Positions 1 through 8,699 of a stretch of 27,313 nt of DNA are shown here, one piece after another. Position 1 is the stretch's first letter, and each line of letters starts with the position of its first letter. This DNA is from DALYLB01 sp046154695 (GTDB lineage Bacteria; Acidobacteriota; Blastocatellia; RBC074). Made by a program: the position numbers and the translations under genes. A model generated the notes under the pieces. That model did not search any database, was not told where the DNA came from, and saw nothing but the letters and a program-made list of their open reading frames with translations. The stretch is taken from positions 1-27,313 of the forward strand of contig JBJXFI010000087.1 of NCBI GenBank assembly GCA_046154695.1. The letters run 5' to 3'.

Positions 1-38
1 CTGTAGCCGTCTGTCAGAAAAGACGGACCCGAAAATGA

Positions 39-73
39 GAAAGAGGCCGAATCCAATGGATTCGGCCTCTTTC
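39..73 (+). terminator. Hairpin terminator of an upstream gene
   Basis: A 16-bp perfect stem (39-54 with 58-73) has the core AGGCCGAATCC/GGATTCGGCCT. The same core recurs in the terminators of the two secreted-protein genes at 1567-1611 and 3181-3216. A smaller hairpin (7-12 with 21-26) precedes it. The window opens with CTG TAG, which could be the last codon and stop of an upstream member of the same family. That last point is inference, because the gene itself lies outside the window. Confidence 0.75.
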
Positions 74-159
74 ACATGTGCCCGACTGGCTATTCCGACA
101 AGCCGCTTCAGCCAATGCCTACAACGCCGTTAAAGTTGCCGGCAGGCAGTCGAAATACG

Positions 160-189
160 TTGACACTCGTTTCAGACCAGGACTACACT
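160..189 (+). promoter_or_regulatory. Predicted sigma-70 promoter of the first secreted-protein gene
   Basis: A perfect -35 box TTGACA (160-165) is followed by an 18-bp spacer and a -10-like TACACT (184-189). Transcription would start near 196, leaving a leader of about 325 nt before the start codon at 522. A similar arrangement (TTGACC, 18 bp, TACATT) precedes the paralogous gene at 2157, which supports the call. Confidence 0.5.
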
Positions 190-521
190 GCGCCCCGTTG
201 ATGCTCTTTCCTCACGACAGCGCCTCACCGCGCAGCCTGAAAGGCAACGAAAGTCGTCAACCCCCTAGTAGAAATTCCCGTATGTTTCCCGCTGGTAAAC
301 CGGGTCCCGATTTGTCATTTCCCCTGCGACGATAAAGATCGCGAAGCCGCTCAGGCGGCGTTGACCAAAATTTCCTCAACGAATCAGCAACGATCTCCGG
401 CGGCCTCGCATGGCGAGGCGATGGGCAGCGCTTGCTCAAAAGGGCGCGGAGAAGGCTGAGATGCAATTTCACCAACAGTCAGATGAACACTCGACACTTA
501 CAATCAAAGGAGAACTTGACA
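190..521 (+). other. Long predicted 5' leader, no gene
   Basis: No convincing coding sequence is seen between the predicted promoter and the start codon at 522. Small open frames here lack ribosome-binding sites and coding character. The 3' end carries the purine-rich ribosome-binding site AAAGGAG (506-512). I recognise no riboswitch class. Confidence 0.45.
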
Positions 522-1526
522 ATGCGAACCTCACGCAAACTCACATCCGCAGTGCTGGCGCTCTTCGCGCTGGTGATGATGTCGGCGGCCGCTCTGGCGG
601 CGGATCCGGGCCTGCTCATGCCGCAGACTTCGGAAGCCAGCGACCAGAAGGCGGGCTCGATCCTCTTCTACAACTTCTACACGTCGGGCGCGACGAGCGG
701 CAACGCGCAGAACACGCGAATCAACCTCACGAACACGTCGTCGACCTCGTCGGCGTTCGTTCACCTCTTCTTCGTGGCGGACACCTGCCAGATCGCGGAC
801 AGCTACATCTGTCTGACGCCGAACCAGACGGCCTCGTTCCTGACGTCGGACGTCGATCCCGGCGTCACGGGCTACATCGTCGCGGTGTCGGTCGATTTCA
901 ACGGCTGCCCGCGCGGCGCCAACACGCTGATCGGTGACGAGTACGTCAAGCTCGCGACGGGCCATGCCGCCAATCTCGGCGCCGTTGCCTTCTCGGCGCT
1001 TTTCGCGGGTACGTCGGCGGTTTGCGTTGACAGCATTCCGACGACGGCGACGCTGAGTTTCGATGGCAGCACGACGTCGGGCGCCAGCTACAACATGGTT
1101 CCGCGCGTTCTGGCGGCGTCGAACATTCCGAGCCGCGCCGATGGCAACGACACGCTCGTGACCATCAACCGCTTCGGCGGCAACCTGGCGACGGGCGCCA
1201 GCACGCTCGCGAGCGTCTTCGGTCTGATGTACGACGATAGCGAGTCCGTGTTCAGCTTCTCGGTGGCCGGCGGATGCCAGCTCCGCGGCAGCCTGTCGAA
1301 CACGTTCCCGCGCACCACGCCGCGCTTCGAGACGATCATTCCGGCCGGCCGCACGGGCTGGTTCAAGGTTTGGGGCGGCAGCGACATCGGCATCCTGGGC
1401 GCGATCATCAACTCCAACCCGAACTCGGCGGCCAATGCCGGCGCGTTCTCCGGTGGACGCAACCTCCACGCGCTGACGCTGACCACGGCGTCCGCCACGA
1501 TCCCGGTCTTCCCGCCCAGCTGCTAA
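522..1526 (+). CDS. Secreted six-cysteine protein of unknown function, paralog A
   Basis: A 334-residue protein. The start at 522 is preferred over upstream in-frame ATGs because AAAGGAG sits 9 nt before it and a Sec signal peptide begins exactly there (hydrophobic core about 9-25, cleavage predicted after ALA at 24-26). The mature part is rich in Ser, Thr, Asn and Gly and has six cysteines, including C89 and C97; all six are conserved in the paralog at 2157, suggesting three disulfides. I see no catalytic motif or membrane anchor, and the chain ends Pro-Pro-Ser-Cys. Acidobacteria carry similar secreted proteins annotated as hypothetical; I do not know their role. It is a single-gene unit with its own promoter-like site, long leader and strong terminator, which suggests high expression. 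A structural, surface or adhesive role is possible but unproven. Confidence 0.85.
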   Translation: MRTSRKLTSAVLALFALVMMSAAALAADPGLLMPQTSEASDQKAGSILFYNFYTSGATSGNAQNTRINLTNTSSTSSAFVHLFFVADTCQIADSYICLTPNQTASFLTSDVDPGVTGYIVAVSVDFNGCPRGANTLIGDEYVKLATGHAANLGAVAFSALFAGTSAVCVDSIPTTATLSFDGSTTSGASYNMVPRVLAASNIPSRADGNDTLVTINRFGGNLATGASTLASVFGLMYDDSESVFSFSVAGGCQLRGSLSNTFPRTTPRFETIIPAGRTGWFKVWGGSDIGILGAIINSNPNSAANAGAFSGGRNLHALTLTTASATIPVFPPSC

Positions 1527-1566
1527 TCCGGCTTCGCTCGAAGATCGAACGGCTCCCGCCGTTCTC

Positions 1567-1611
1567 AAAAAGGGAAGGCCGAATCCTTTCGGATTCGGCC
1601 TTCCCTTTTTT
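1567..1611 (+). terminator. Strong intrinsic terminator after paralog A
   Basis: A 20-bp perfect stem (1567-1586 with 1591-1610) has a TTTC loop and ends in a T-run, a textbook intrinsic terminator. A 7-bp hairpin with a TCCC loop (1547-1553 with 1558-1564) lies between the stop codon and this stem. The core stem sequence matches the terminators at 39-73 and 3181-3216. An A-run on the left arm would also make it work on the minus strand. Confidence 0.9.
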
Positions 1612-2156
1612 CCGTCTCCAGATGACCTGCCGCGCCCTCGCCGATTCTCCTACAGGTAAAGTCAACATCTGCTTCATTAAAATGTAGGAAAAATTTGGAA
1701 CAATTTTTAAAATGGTGTTGACCCGGCGGCCGGGATGAGTGTACATTCCCCCTCGGTTGACGTCACTCCCTCATAACAGACCCTGAGTGACGCTGATCCA
1801 ATGATGCTATTGAACCCGATAGCGGAATCGTTTCCAGTTGTTTCAAAAAATAACTCGGAAATTGAAAGTGTTCCTCACGAAACACTGATGCCCCTTTGTT
1901 GCGGACCTTAAATCAATATATTTCGATATAGCTGAATTTTCACCGAGGCTCTTTACCGAGAGAAGAGGTGTATTTAAGGTCATCAATGAGGGCGGGGTGT
2001 CGGAACCACTCGAAATTTCCTAACGCGAGCACGCAACACAGCATTAACGGCACATTGGACGTGGTTGCGAACGATGGAGCAGGCGAGCCTGCATCGTTAA
2101 TGCGGATCTATTTGGAAACCCTCTCAATCGATAATTTTTAAGGAGAAAAGAACACA
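1612..2156 (+). other. AT-rich intergenic region and long leader before paralog B
   Basis: No coding sequence is seen. The region from about 1660 to 1960 is visibly more AT-rich than its surroundings. It contains a promoter-like site (1718-1747) and an 8-bp hairpin (1761-1768 with 1785-1792) just downstream of the expected transcription start. The ribosome-binding site AGGAG is at 2141-2145. The leader would be about 400 nt long. Confidence 0.5.
1718..1747 (+). promoter_or_regulatory. Predicted sigma-70 promoter of paralog B
   Basis: TTGACC (1718-1723) and TACATT (1742-1747) are separated by 18 bp. Spacing and sequence resemble the promoter-like site at 160-189 in front of the paralogous gene. 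The -10 box matches the consensus at only four of six positions, so the call is tentative. Confidence 0.4.
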
Positions 2157-3143
2157 ATGATGCACACACTCACACGCGCCGGTTTGGCCATGTTCGCACT
2201 CGTGATGATGGCCGTTGCCGCTTTGGCGGCCGATCCGGGGCTCACCTATCCGGCGGCTTCCGATGTCAGCGATCAGAAGGCGGGTTCGATTCTGGTTTAC
2301 AACCTGTACACCTCGGGCGCGACGAGCGGCAACGCGCAGAACACCCGCATCAACATCACGAACACGAGCAGCGCGAGCTCGCAGCTTGTCCACCTCTTTT
2401 TCGTGGCGGACACCTGCCAGGTTGCGGACAGCTACATCTGCCTGACGCCGAACCAGACGGCTTCGTTCCTGGCTTCGGACGTCGACCCCGGCGTCACGGG
2501 CTATATCGTCGCGGTGTCGGTCGATTTCAACGGCTGCCCGCGCGGCGCCAACACGCTGATCGGCGACGAGTATGTCAAGCTCGCGACGGGTCATACGGCC
2601 AATCTGGGCGCGGAAGCCTTCTCGGCTCTCTTCGCGGGCACGGCGCCGGCTTGCGCCGAGGTCATTCCGACGACGGCGTCGCTCTCCTTCGATGGCACGG
2701 CGACGGGCTACAATATGGTTCCGCGCGTCCTGGCCGCGTCGAGCATCCCGAGCCGCGCCGATGGCAACGACACCCTCGTCGTCATCAACCGCATCGGCGG
2801 CAGCCTGCTGACGGGCGCGAGCACGCTCTCGTCCCTGTTCGGCTTGATGTATGACGACAGCGAATCCGTGTTCAGCTTCTCGGTGGTTGGTGGATGCCAG
2901 CTCCGCGGCAGCCTGTCGAACACGTTCCCGCGCACCACGCCGCGTTTCGAGACGATCATTCCGGCCGGCCGCACGGGCTGGTTCAAGATCTGGGGCGGCG
3001 CCGGCATCCTCGGCGCGGTTCTCAACGCCAACCCGAACGCCGCTGCCAGCGCCGGCGCCTTCACGGGCGGCCGCAACCTGCACAAGCTGACGCTGAACGG
3101 GGCCGACTCGTACACGATCCCGGTCTTCCCGCCCAGCTGCTAG
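2157..3143 (+). CDS. Secreted six-cysteine protein of unknown function, paralog B
   Basis: A 328-residue paralog of the protein at 522-1526; long blocks are identical, for example the stretch around GGCQLRGSLSNTFPRTTPRF. AGGAG lies 11 nt before the ATG at 2157; a second ATG follows immediately at 2160 and is an alternative start. A Sec signal peptide (hydrophobic core about 8-22, ending ALAAD) leads into a mature domain with the same six cysteines and the same Pro-Pro-Ser-Cys end. The N-terminus and the leader differ from paralog A, while the middle and the 3' half are close at DNA level too, which fits tandem duplication followed by divergence or gene conversion. It is a monocistronic unit with its own terminator. 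Function is unknown; no catalytic motif is seen. Confidence 0.85.
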   Translation: MMHTLTRAGLAMFALVMMAVAALAADPGLTYPAASDVSDQKAGSILVYNLYTSGATSGNAQNTRINITNTSSASSQLVHLFFVADTCQVADSYICLTPNQTASFLASDVDPGVTGYIVAVSVDFNGCPRGANTLIGDEYVKLATGHTANLGAEAFSALFAGTAPACAEVIPTTASLSFDGTATGYNMVPRVLAASSIPSRADGNDTLVVINRIGGSLLTGASTLSSLFGLMYDDSESVFSFSVVGGCQLRGSLSNTFPRTTPRFETIIPAGRTGWFKIWGGAGILGAVLNANPNAAASAGAFTGGRNLHKLTLNGADSYTIPVFPPSC

Positions 3144-3180
3144 TTCCGGCGTGAAGTCTCGACGATCGCATCGTCAAAGC

Positions 3181-3216
3181 AAAGGCCGAATCCGCAAGGA
3201 TTCGGCCTTTGTCATT
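3181..3216 (+). terminator. Intrinsic terminator after paralog B
   Basis: A 13-bp perfect stem (3181-3193 with 3198-3210) has a GCAA tetraloop and is followed by a T-rich tail. A small hairpin (3161-3166 with 3170-3175) precedes it, as in the two related terminators at 39-73 and 1567-1611. Confidence 0.88.
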
Positions 3217-3343
3217 TTCGGCGCCTTCAGGCGACCCGTTCGGACTTCCGCCCGAATGCCAATGGCGTGATGAATGAACCGCGTGAGGTTTGTCCTTGAA
3301 GAAACGATGCGGCTTTCTTCCGCGCTGAAGGCGCGGGGAGAAG

Positions 3344-3380
3344 GTAGCCGGTCGTGGAGCGAAGCGGAACCACCGGCTAC
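3344..3380. repeat. Short palindromic repeat (REP-like)
   Basis: GTAGCCGGT (3344-3352) pairs perfectly with ACCGGCTAC (3372-3380), with an imperfect inner part containing GGAGCGAAGCGG. It lies between two convergent genes and outside both terminators. It resembles small dispersed palindromes of GC-rich soil bacteria, but only one copy is in this window, so repeat status is inferred. Confidence 0.5.
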
Positions 3381-3416
3381 ACTCCGGCGCGCCTCCGGGG
3401 CTCATCGTGGATTAGG

Positions 3417-3458
3417 AAAAGCGCGAGCCCTGCCACCGTAGGCAGGGCTCGCGCTTTT
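3417..3458 (-). terminator. Intrinsic terminator of the S41-like gene
   Basis: An 18-bp perfect stem (3417-3434 with 3441-3458) has a six-base loop; read on the minus strand it ends in TTTT. It lies about 30 bp downstream of the minus-strand stop codon at 3490. Its symmetric A/T ends mean it could also stop transcription from the left. Confidence 0.88.
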
Positions 3459-3489
3459 GAAGGTATGGGATGTGCGATTCGTTCGCGTG

Positions 3490-4791
3490 TTATGCGGCGC
3501 GTTTCCTGGCTTTTCCGCCGCTCGTCAGAATCTCGATGGCCTTCTTGAGCATCAGGTCTTCCGTGGGCTTGCCGCCCACGAGGTTGGGCGGGGCGTTTCC
3601 GGTCTGGGGTTGCGGGGCGGCCTCCTTCTTGGGAGCCTGCGCGGGTTTGTTGGGATCGTCCGGCTCGTCCGCGGAGGCGACATCGGCCAGGTCGGGCCGC
3701 TTGACCTCGACGCTCGGAATGACGCCGTCCGTCATAAAGATCTTGCCGGACGGGGCGGCATAGCGGGATGTGGTCAGGAGCAGCGCCGAGCCGTCATCGA
3801 GCGGGAAGAGCTCCTGTTCGGAGCCCATGCCGAAGACCGTGCGCTCGCCGATCACCTCGCCGCGCTGATTCTCCATGATCGCGGCGGCGACAATTTCGGC
3901 GGCCCCCGCCGTCGTTCGATCGATGATGATCGCCAGCGGCAGGTCCGTCAGGTCATTGTCGGCTTTGGCTTCAAAGGAGTTCATGACCTTGTCCTTGCGG
4001 CCGATCGATTTGGCGATCGTTCCCGATTTCAGGAAGAAATCCGCGATGGCCACGCCTTCCTTCACGTCTCCGCCGGCCGATCCGCGAAGGTCCAGCACGA
4101 TCGATTTCGCGCCCTTTTTGACGACTTCCCGGATCGCGTTCGCGACCGATTCCGACTGCCCCTTGTTGAGGATCGGAACCTTGATATACCCCACCTGCTG
4201 CTCCAGCGTCCGCGATTCCGGCGGCGTGGGAGGAACATTCCCGCGCACGACCTTGATCTTCTCCGTCTTTCGATTGATGATCGTCAGCTCCACCGACGAG
4301 CCGGGCGCGCCCGCCAACAGCGACCGCACGTCATACAGATCGAGATCCCGCGTCGCGTGCCCGTCGATATACTCGATCACATCGCCCACCCGCACGCCGA
4401 CCTTGTCCGCCGGCGAGTTGGGCACCACCGCGATAACATAGGCAAAGGCCGAATACTGTCCCACCACGATGCCCGTCGTGTCGATGTTGATCCTTCCTTC
4501 CCTGTATTCCTTGACCTGCTGCGGCAGCAGATACGCGCTGAATGGATCCAGGCCGTCCGTCAGGCCGCGCAATGCCCCGATCCGAACCTTCTCCAAATCC
4601 GGCTTCTCAACATAATCGTTGACAATATGGCGCACCACATCCTCGAAAATCCGCAGTTGCGAATAGGGGCCCGGCTGCGCGATCGCCCGGAACAGCGGAT
4701 TGTTCGACTTCGAAAGCATTCCCCCGACGATCGAATAGATCGCAATGAAGGCCGAAATCGTGACCAGCGTCAGCTTTGTGCGAATGGACAT
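3490..4791 (-). CDS. S41/C-terminal-processing-peptidase-like protein, catalytic residues missing
   Basis: A 433-residue protein of the CtpA/Prc family layout. The start at 4791 is chosen because AGGAGG lies 7 nt upstream and the N-terminal hydrophobic segment (about 8-25, signal anchor) follows directly; an upstream in-frame ATG at 4914 has no ribosome-binding site. Order: membrane segment, S41 N-terminal helices with DPFSAYL (82-88), PDZ domain (about 100-185), S41 core (about 197-345), and a Pro/Ala-rich tail (about 375-405). The motif that normally reads SASASE with catalytic Ser is TTAGAAE (293-299), with Gly296 at the Ser position. The Lys of the usual FGKG motif is Met322 in FGMG. By this alignment both members of the Ser/Lys dyad are lost, so it is probably a non-peptidase scaffold or peptide-binding protein in the envelope. 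The fold assignment is secure; the role is not. Confidence 0.88.
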   Translation of the reverse strand: MSIRTKLTLVTISAFIAIYSIVGGMLSKSNNPLFRAIAQPGPYSQLRIFEDVVRHIVNDYVEKPDLEKVRIGALRGLTDGLDPFSAYLLPQQVKEYREGRINIDTTGIVVGQYSAFAYVIAVVPNSPADKVGVRVGDVIEYIDGHATRDLDLYDVRSLLAGAPGSSVELTIINRKTEKIKVVRGNVPPTPPESRTLEQQVGYIKVPILNKGQSESVANAIREVVKKGAKSIVLDLRGSAGGDVKEGVAIADFFLKSGTIAKSIGRKDKVMNSFEAKADNDLTDLPLAIIIDRTTAGAAEIVAAAIMENQRGEVIGERTVFGMGSEQELFPLDDGSALLLTTSRYAAPSGKIFMTDGVIPSVEVKRPDLADVASADEPDDPNKPAQAPKKEAAPQPQTGNAPPNLVGGKPTEDLMLKKAIEILTSGGKARKRAA

Positions 4792-4884
4792 CCACGTCCT
4801 CCTAAAAGAAATCTGTTTCCCACATTCGAGGCCGCTCGCGCTCTTCAGGTAATAAAGGATGCGCGCCTCCCCGCTCACTTCGCG

Positions 4885-4914
4885 ATCATACACCACCCCC
4901 AAAACCGGGCGCAA
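4885..4914 (-). promoter_or_regulatory. Possible promoter of the S41-like gene
   Basis: On the minus strand a -10-like TATGAT (4890-4885) lies 18 bp downstream of a weak -35-like TTGCGC (4914-4909). This would give a leader of roughly 90 nt. The -35 match is poor, so this is a weak prediction. Confidence 0.3.
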
Positions 4915-4998
4915 GCAAGGCCAATTCCCTGAATAACTTATCCTCTCGTGTCCTGTGTATTGGCGCCTTTCGGCCGTCGCTGCCTGAAAAAAACAAAT

Positions 4999-5032
4999 GG
5001 CCGCTTCGGACTTTCCGATTACCGAAGCGGCC
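4999..5032 (-). terminator. Hairpin, possible minus-strand terminator or attenuator
   Basis: The stem GGCCGCTTCGG/CCGAAGCGGCC (4999-5009 with 5022-5032) encloses a 12-nt loop. The A-run at 4987-4993 becomes a T-run downstream of the hairpin on the minus strand. No minus-strand gene is seen upstream of it, so it may limit antisense transcription or act as a leader element. Confidence 0.5.
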
Positions 5033-5287
5033 GTACAGGAGGATACCCCTTAGAAGAAACACCGGCTGGTGCTTTTCACAAGTGAGCATTGTCAAAGACG
5101 AGCCCCTGGTTGCTCCGGTTTCCAAAAATTTGCATGCATCCGAAAAATTCGATCCGGGACGGGGGGAGGGCCGGCCACTCGAATCTTGCGGAGAGGCCGT
5201 TTACCGGTTTTCATGCGCGATTGATGATGGTATTGTCTCCGCGCAATTCGTTCCACCATTTCAGGTACCCGTTCCCGGAGGTTCAAT

Positions 5288-6601
<1,314 letters not shown>

Positions 6602-6625
6602 ATTTTGCCCGGGAGGTGACCAGAG

Positions 6626-8065
6626 ATGAAACGCTTATTTATCATTTTGCCCGTAATGCTGGCGGCGGGCGCTGTGAGCATCGTGGAGCGGAATCAGGCT
6701 GCTCCCGTGACGTTTACCAAAGACGTCGCGCCCATCATCTTCACGAAATGCGCGAACTGCCATCGCCCGGGAGAAGTGGCGCCGATGCCGCTGACTTCGT
6801 ACGCGGAAGTTCGCCCGTGGAGCAAAGCGATTCGGGAGGAGGTCGTCGAGCGGACGATGCCTCCTTGGTTCGCCGATCCGACGGCTTCGACGCTGCATTT
6901 CAGCAACGACCGGCGGCTTTCCCGGAAAGAGATCGACACCATCACCGCCTGGGTCGACGCGGGCGCGCCGAAAGGCGACGACAGGGATTTGCCGCCCATG
7001 CCGCAGTATGCGCCGGGCTGGACGTTCGGCGAGCCCGATCTGGTGATCGAGATGCCGATTGATTTTGAGGTGCCGGCGGAAGGCGAATTGCCGATGCAGA
7101 ATTTTTACGTCCCGGTTCCGTTCAGCGAGGACCGCTGGGTGGAGAAGGTCGAGCTGCGTCCGGGGAATCCGGCGGTCGTGCATCATTCGATCGCCAATGT
7201 CGTCGCCCTTCCCAAAGGGACGACGATCGTCAACGGCAAAGCCGTACGGGGGGATGCGCCGGCCTCCGCGCTCAACAGCCAGTCCGCCAGGGAAACGGGC
7301 GGCCTGAGCGAAGGCGGATCGCGGGAGGTCGTTCTCACCCAGGATTCATTCACCCGCTCCGGGGCGTTCAAACTCGTCGGGCAGGCCCCGGGCAAGGGCT
7401 TTGAGCGTCATCATCCCGGCACGGCGAAACACATCCTGCCGGGGATGTACATTCAGTTCAACATGCACTATCAGCCCAGCGGGCGCCCTGAAAAAGACCG
7501 CTCGCGCCTGGGGCTTTGGTTCGCCAAGGGGCCGGTGAAATACGAAGTCCTGACCAAGGGCGTCACCGATAACATTTTCATCGAGGGCAGGGAGCTGGCG
7601 GAAACCCGGATGGTCAACGGCAGGGAAGTGAAAGTTCGCGGCCGTCTGCCCAACATCCCGCCCAATGTCGACAACTGGGAGATCAGCGCCGAGACGCCGA
7701 TCAAGGAAGACATCACCCTGTACGCCTTTGCGCCGCACATGCACCTGCGAGGCAAGGACATCAAATACACGTTGATCTGGCCGGACGGGCGCAAACAGAT
7801 TTTGCTGAATGTGCCGAAGTTCGATTTCAACTGGCAGTTGCATTACGAGCTGGCCGAGCCGATGAAGATCCCCGCCGGCAGCAGAATCCATGCCGTCGCT
7901 CATTACGATAATTCGATCAGGAACCGGTATAACCCCGCCCCGCACAAAGAGGTGTTCTGGAGCGAGCAAAGCTGGGACGAGATGTTCATTCCCTGGTTCG
8001 AATACACGGTGGACAGCAAGGACCTGACCAAACCGGCGGCGACGCAAAGCGCGAGCAAGCAATAA
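6626..8065 (+). CDS. Cytochrome c-copper type II monooxygenase fusion (PHM-like), copy 2
   Basis: A 479-residue paralog of the preceding gene, with ribosome-binding site GGAGGTGA 6 nt before the ATG. After a signal peptide (about 1-25) comes a cytochrome c domain with CANCH (42-46) and likely axial Met78 (TMPPW). The monooxygenase part keeps all expected copper ligands: His186-His187 (VVHHS), His281 (NMHY), His371 and His373 (HMHLRGK), and Met453 (WDEM). It is about 40-60 residues longer than the other two copies because of extra segments at about 200-265 and 318-350, between the copper motifs, which could reshape the substrate pocket. The 24-bp gap to copy 1 indicates co-transcription and perhaps joint action on one substrate. 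The enzyme class is well supported by motifs; the substrate is not known. Confidence 0.88.
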   Translation: MKRLFIILPVMLAAGAVSIVERNQAAPVTFTKDVAPIIFTKCANCHRPGEVAPMPLTSYAEVRPWSKAIREEVVERTMPPWFADPTASTLHFSNDRRLSRKEIDTITAWVDAGAPKGDDRDLPPMPQYAPGWTFGEPDLVIEMPIDFEVPAEGELPMQNFYVPVPFSEDRWVEKVELRPGNPAVVHHSIANVVALPKGTTIVNGKAVRGDAPASALNSQSARETGGLSEGGSREVVLTQDSFTRSGAFKLVGQAPGKGFERHHPGTAKHILPGMYIQFNMHYQPSGRPEKDRSRLGLWFAKGPVKYEVLTKGVTDNIFIEGRELAETRMVNGREVKVRGRLPNIPPNVDNWEISAETPIKEDITLYAFAPHMHLRGKDIKYTLIWPDGRKQILLNVPKFDFNWQLHYELAEPMKIPAGSRIHAVAHYDNSIRNRYNPAPHKEVFWSEQSWDEMFIPWFEYTVDSKDLTKPAATQSASKQ

Positions 8066-8131
8066 AAATAGCGGGCAGCGGAGAGCGGCCGGTTCGCGCC
8101 CGCTCTCCGCGCTTCCTCTCTCCCTTAAGCG

Positions 8132-8686
8132 ATGATACAGACACTTATTCTCGCCCTCCTTCTGTTCCAACAACCGGCCCAGCAAGCGCAGCGCCCGACC
8201 GATCCAGGTGATCCGATGCCGCCGCCGAACATGGACTACTTTATCGGCGAATGGGCGTTTGAATGGAACGTTCCCGAATCGCCGCTCGGTCCGGCCGGAA
8301 AATTCAAAGGCAGGGAGACCTACAAAAAGATCAACGCCACGACATATGAAAGCGTGATCGAGGGCGAAGGCCCGGCCGGGATCCTCAAAGGCCGCGCGAC
8401 AACCGTGTATGACGAAAAAAGCAAGCGGGTCACCCGCACCGAGACAGGTCTGTTCGGCGGCGACGGATTGAAAAAGACCGGGCCGATTGGCGGGGATCTC
8501 GGCGGGTACTACACGATCTTCTGGGAGACCGACCCGATCAAAAAAGGCGGCAGGATCGTCAGGCTGAAAGGAAAAACGCTGATGCTCTCGCCGGGCAATT
8601 ACCGGCTGCAGGTCCAGATTTCAGTGGACGGCGGGCCGTACGCCAATTTCGGCAACCCCTGGTTTCGCAAATCCGAAGGCAAATAA
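8132..8686 (+). CDS. Small secreted protein, lipocalin-like, function unknown
   Basis: A 184-residue protein with a short N-terminal hydrophobic segment (2-12) followed by a Gln/Pro-rich stretch, likely a signal peptide with cleavage near 19. The mature part begins with a MDYFIGEW motif and has alternating beta-type segments, reminiscent of DUF1579/THAP4-type lipocalin-like barrels that read FxGxW near the N-terminus. That family link is tentative. No ribosome-binding site of usual strength is seen before the ATG at 8132. It sits 66 bp after the second monooxygenase and 13 bp before the quinohemoprotein gene, so it is most likely translated from the same mRNA. A binding role for a hydrophobic ligand or cofactor would fit but is only a guess. 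Confidence 0.75.
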   Translation: MIQTLILALLLFQQPAQQAQRPTDPGDPMPPPNMDYFIGEWAFEWNVPESPLGPAGKFKGRETYKKINATTYESVIEGEGPAGILKGRATTVYDEKSKRVTRTETGLFGGDGLKKTGPIGGDLGGYYTIFWETDPIKKGGRIVRLKGKTLMLSPGNYRLQVQISVDGGPYANFGNPWFRKSEGK

Positions 8687-8699
8687 GCGAGCAAGACGA

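Larger units (their letters stand above)
4792..5287. other. Divergent intergenic region
   Basis: This region separates the minus-strand S41-like gene from the plus-strand oxidoreductase operon. It holds a possible minus-strand promoter (4885-4914) and an 11-bp hairpin (4999-5009 with 5022-5032) preceded by an A-run, which would be a T-run on the minus strand. GGAGG at 5277-5281 is the ribosome-binding site of the next gene. No convincing gene is seen. Confidence 0.5.

Noticed and set aside
78..475. Short open frames upstream of the first secreted-protein gene
   Set aside because: They overlap a terminator and promoter-like site, lack ribosome-binding sites and show no recognisable protein features.
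1761..1792. Possible riboswitch in the leader of paralog B
   Set aside because: Only a simple 8-bp hairpin is visible; no conserved aptamer core that I recognise.
3457..4932. A 491-codon plus-strand open frame
   Set aside because: Antisense to the S41-like gene, with no ribosome-binding site and an Arg/Asp/His-rich product. The minus strand has the fold motifs, ribosome-binding site and terminator.
4886..5125. Minus-strand 79-codon open frame in the divergent intergenic region
   Set aside because: It runs through the hairpin at 4999-5032, has no ribosome-binding site and an unconvincing composition.
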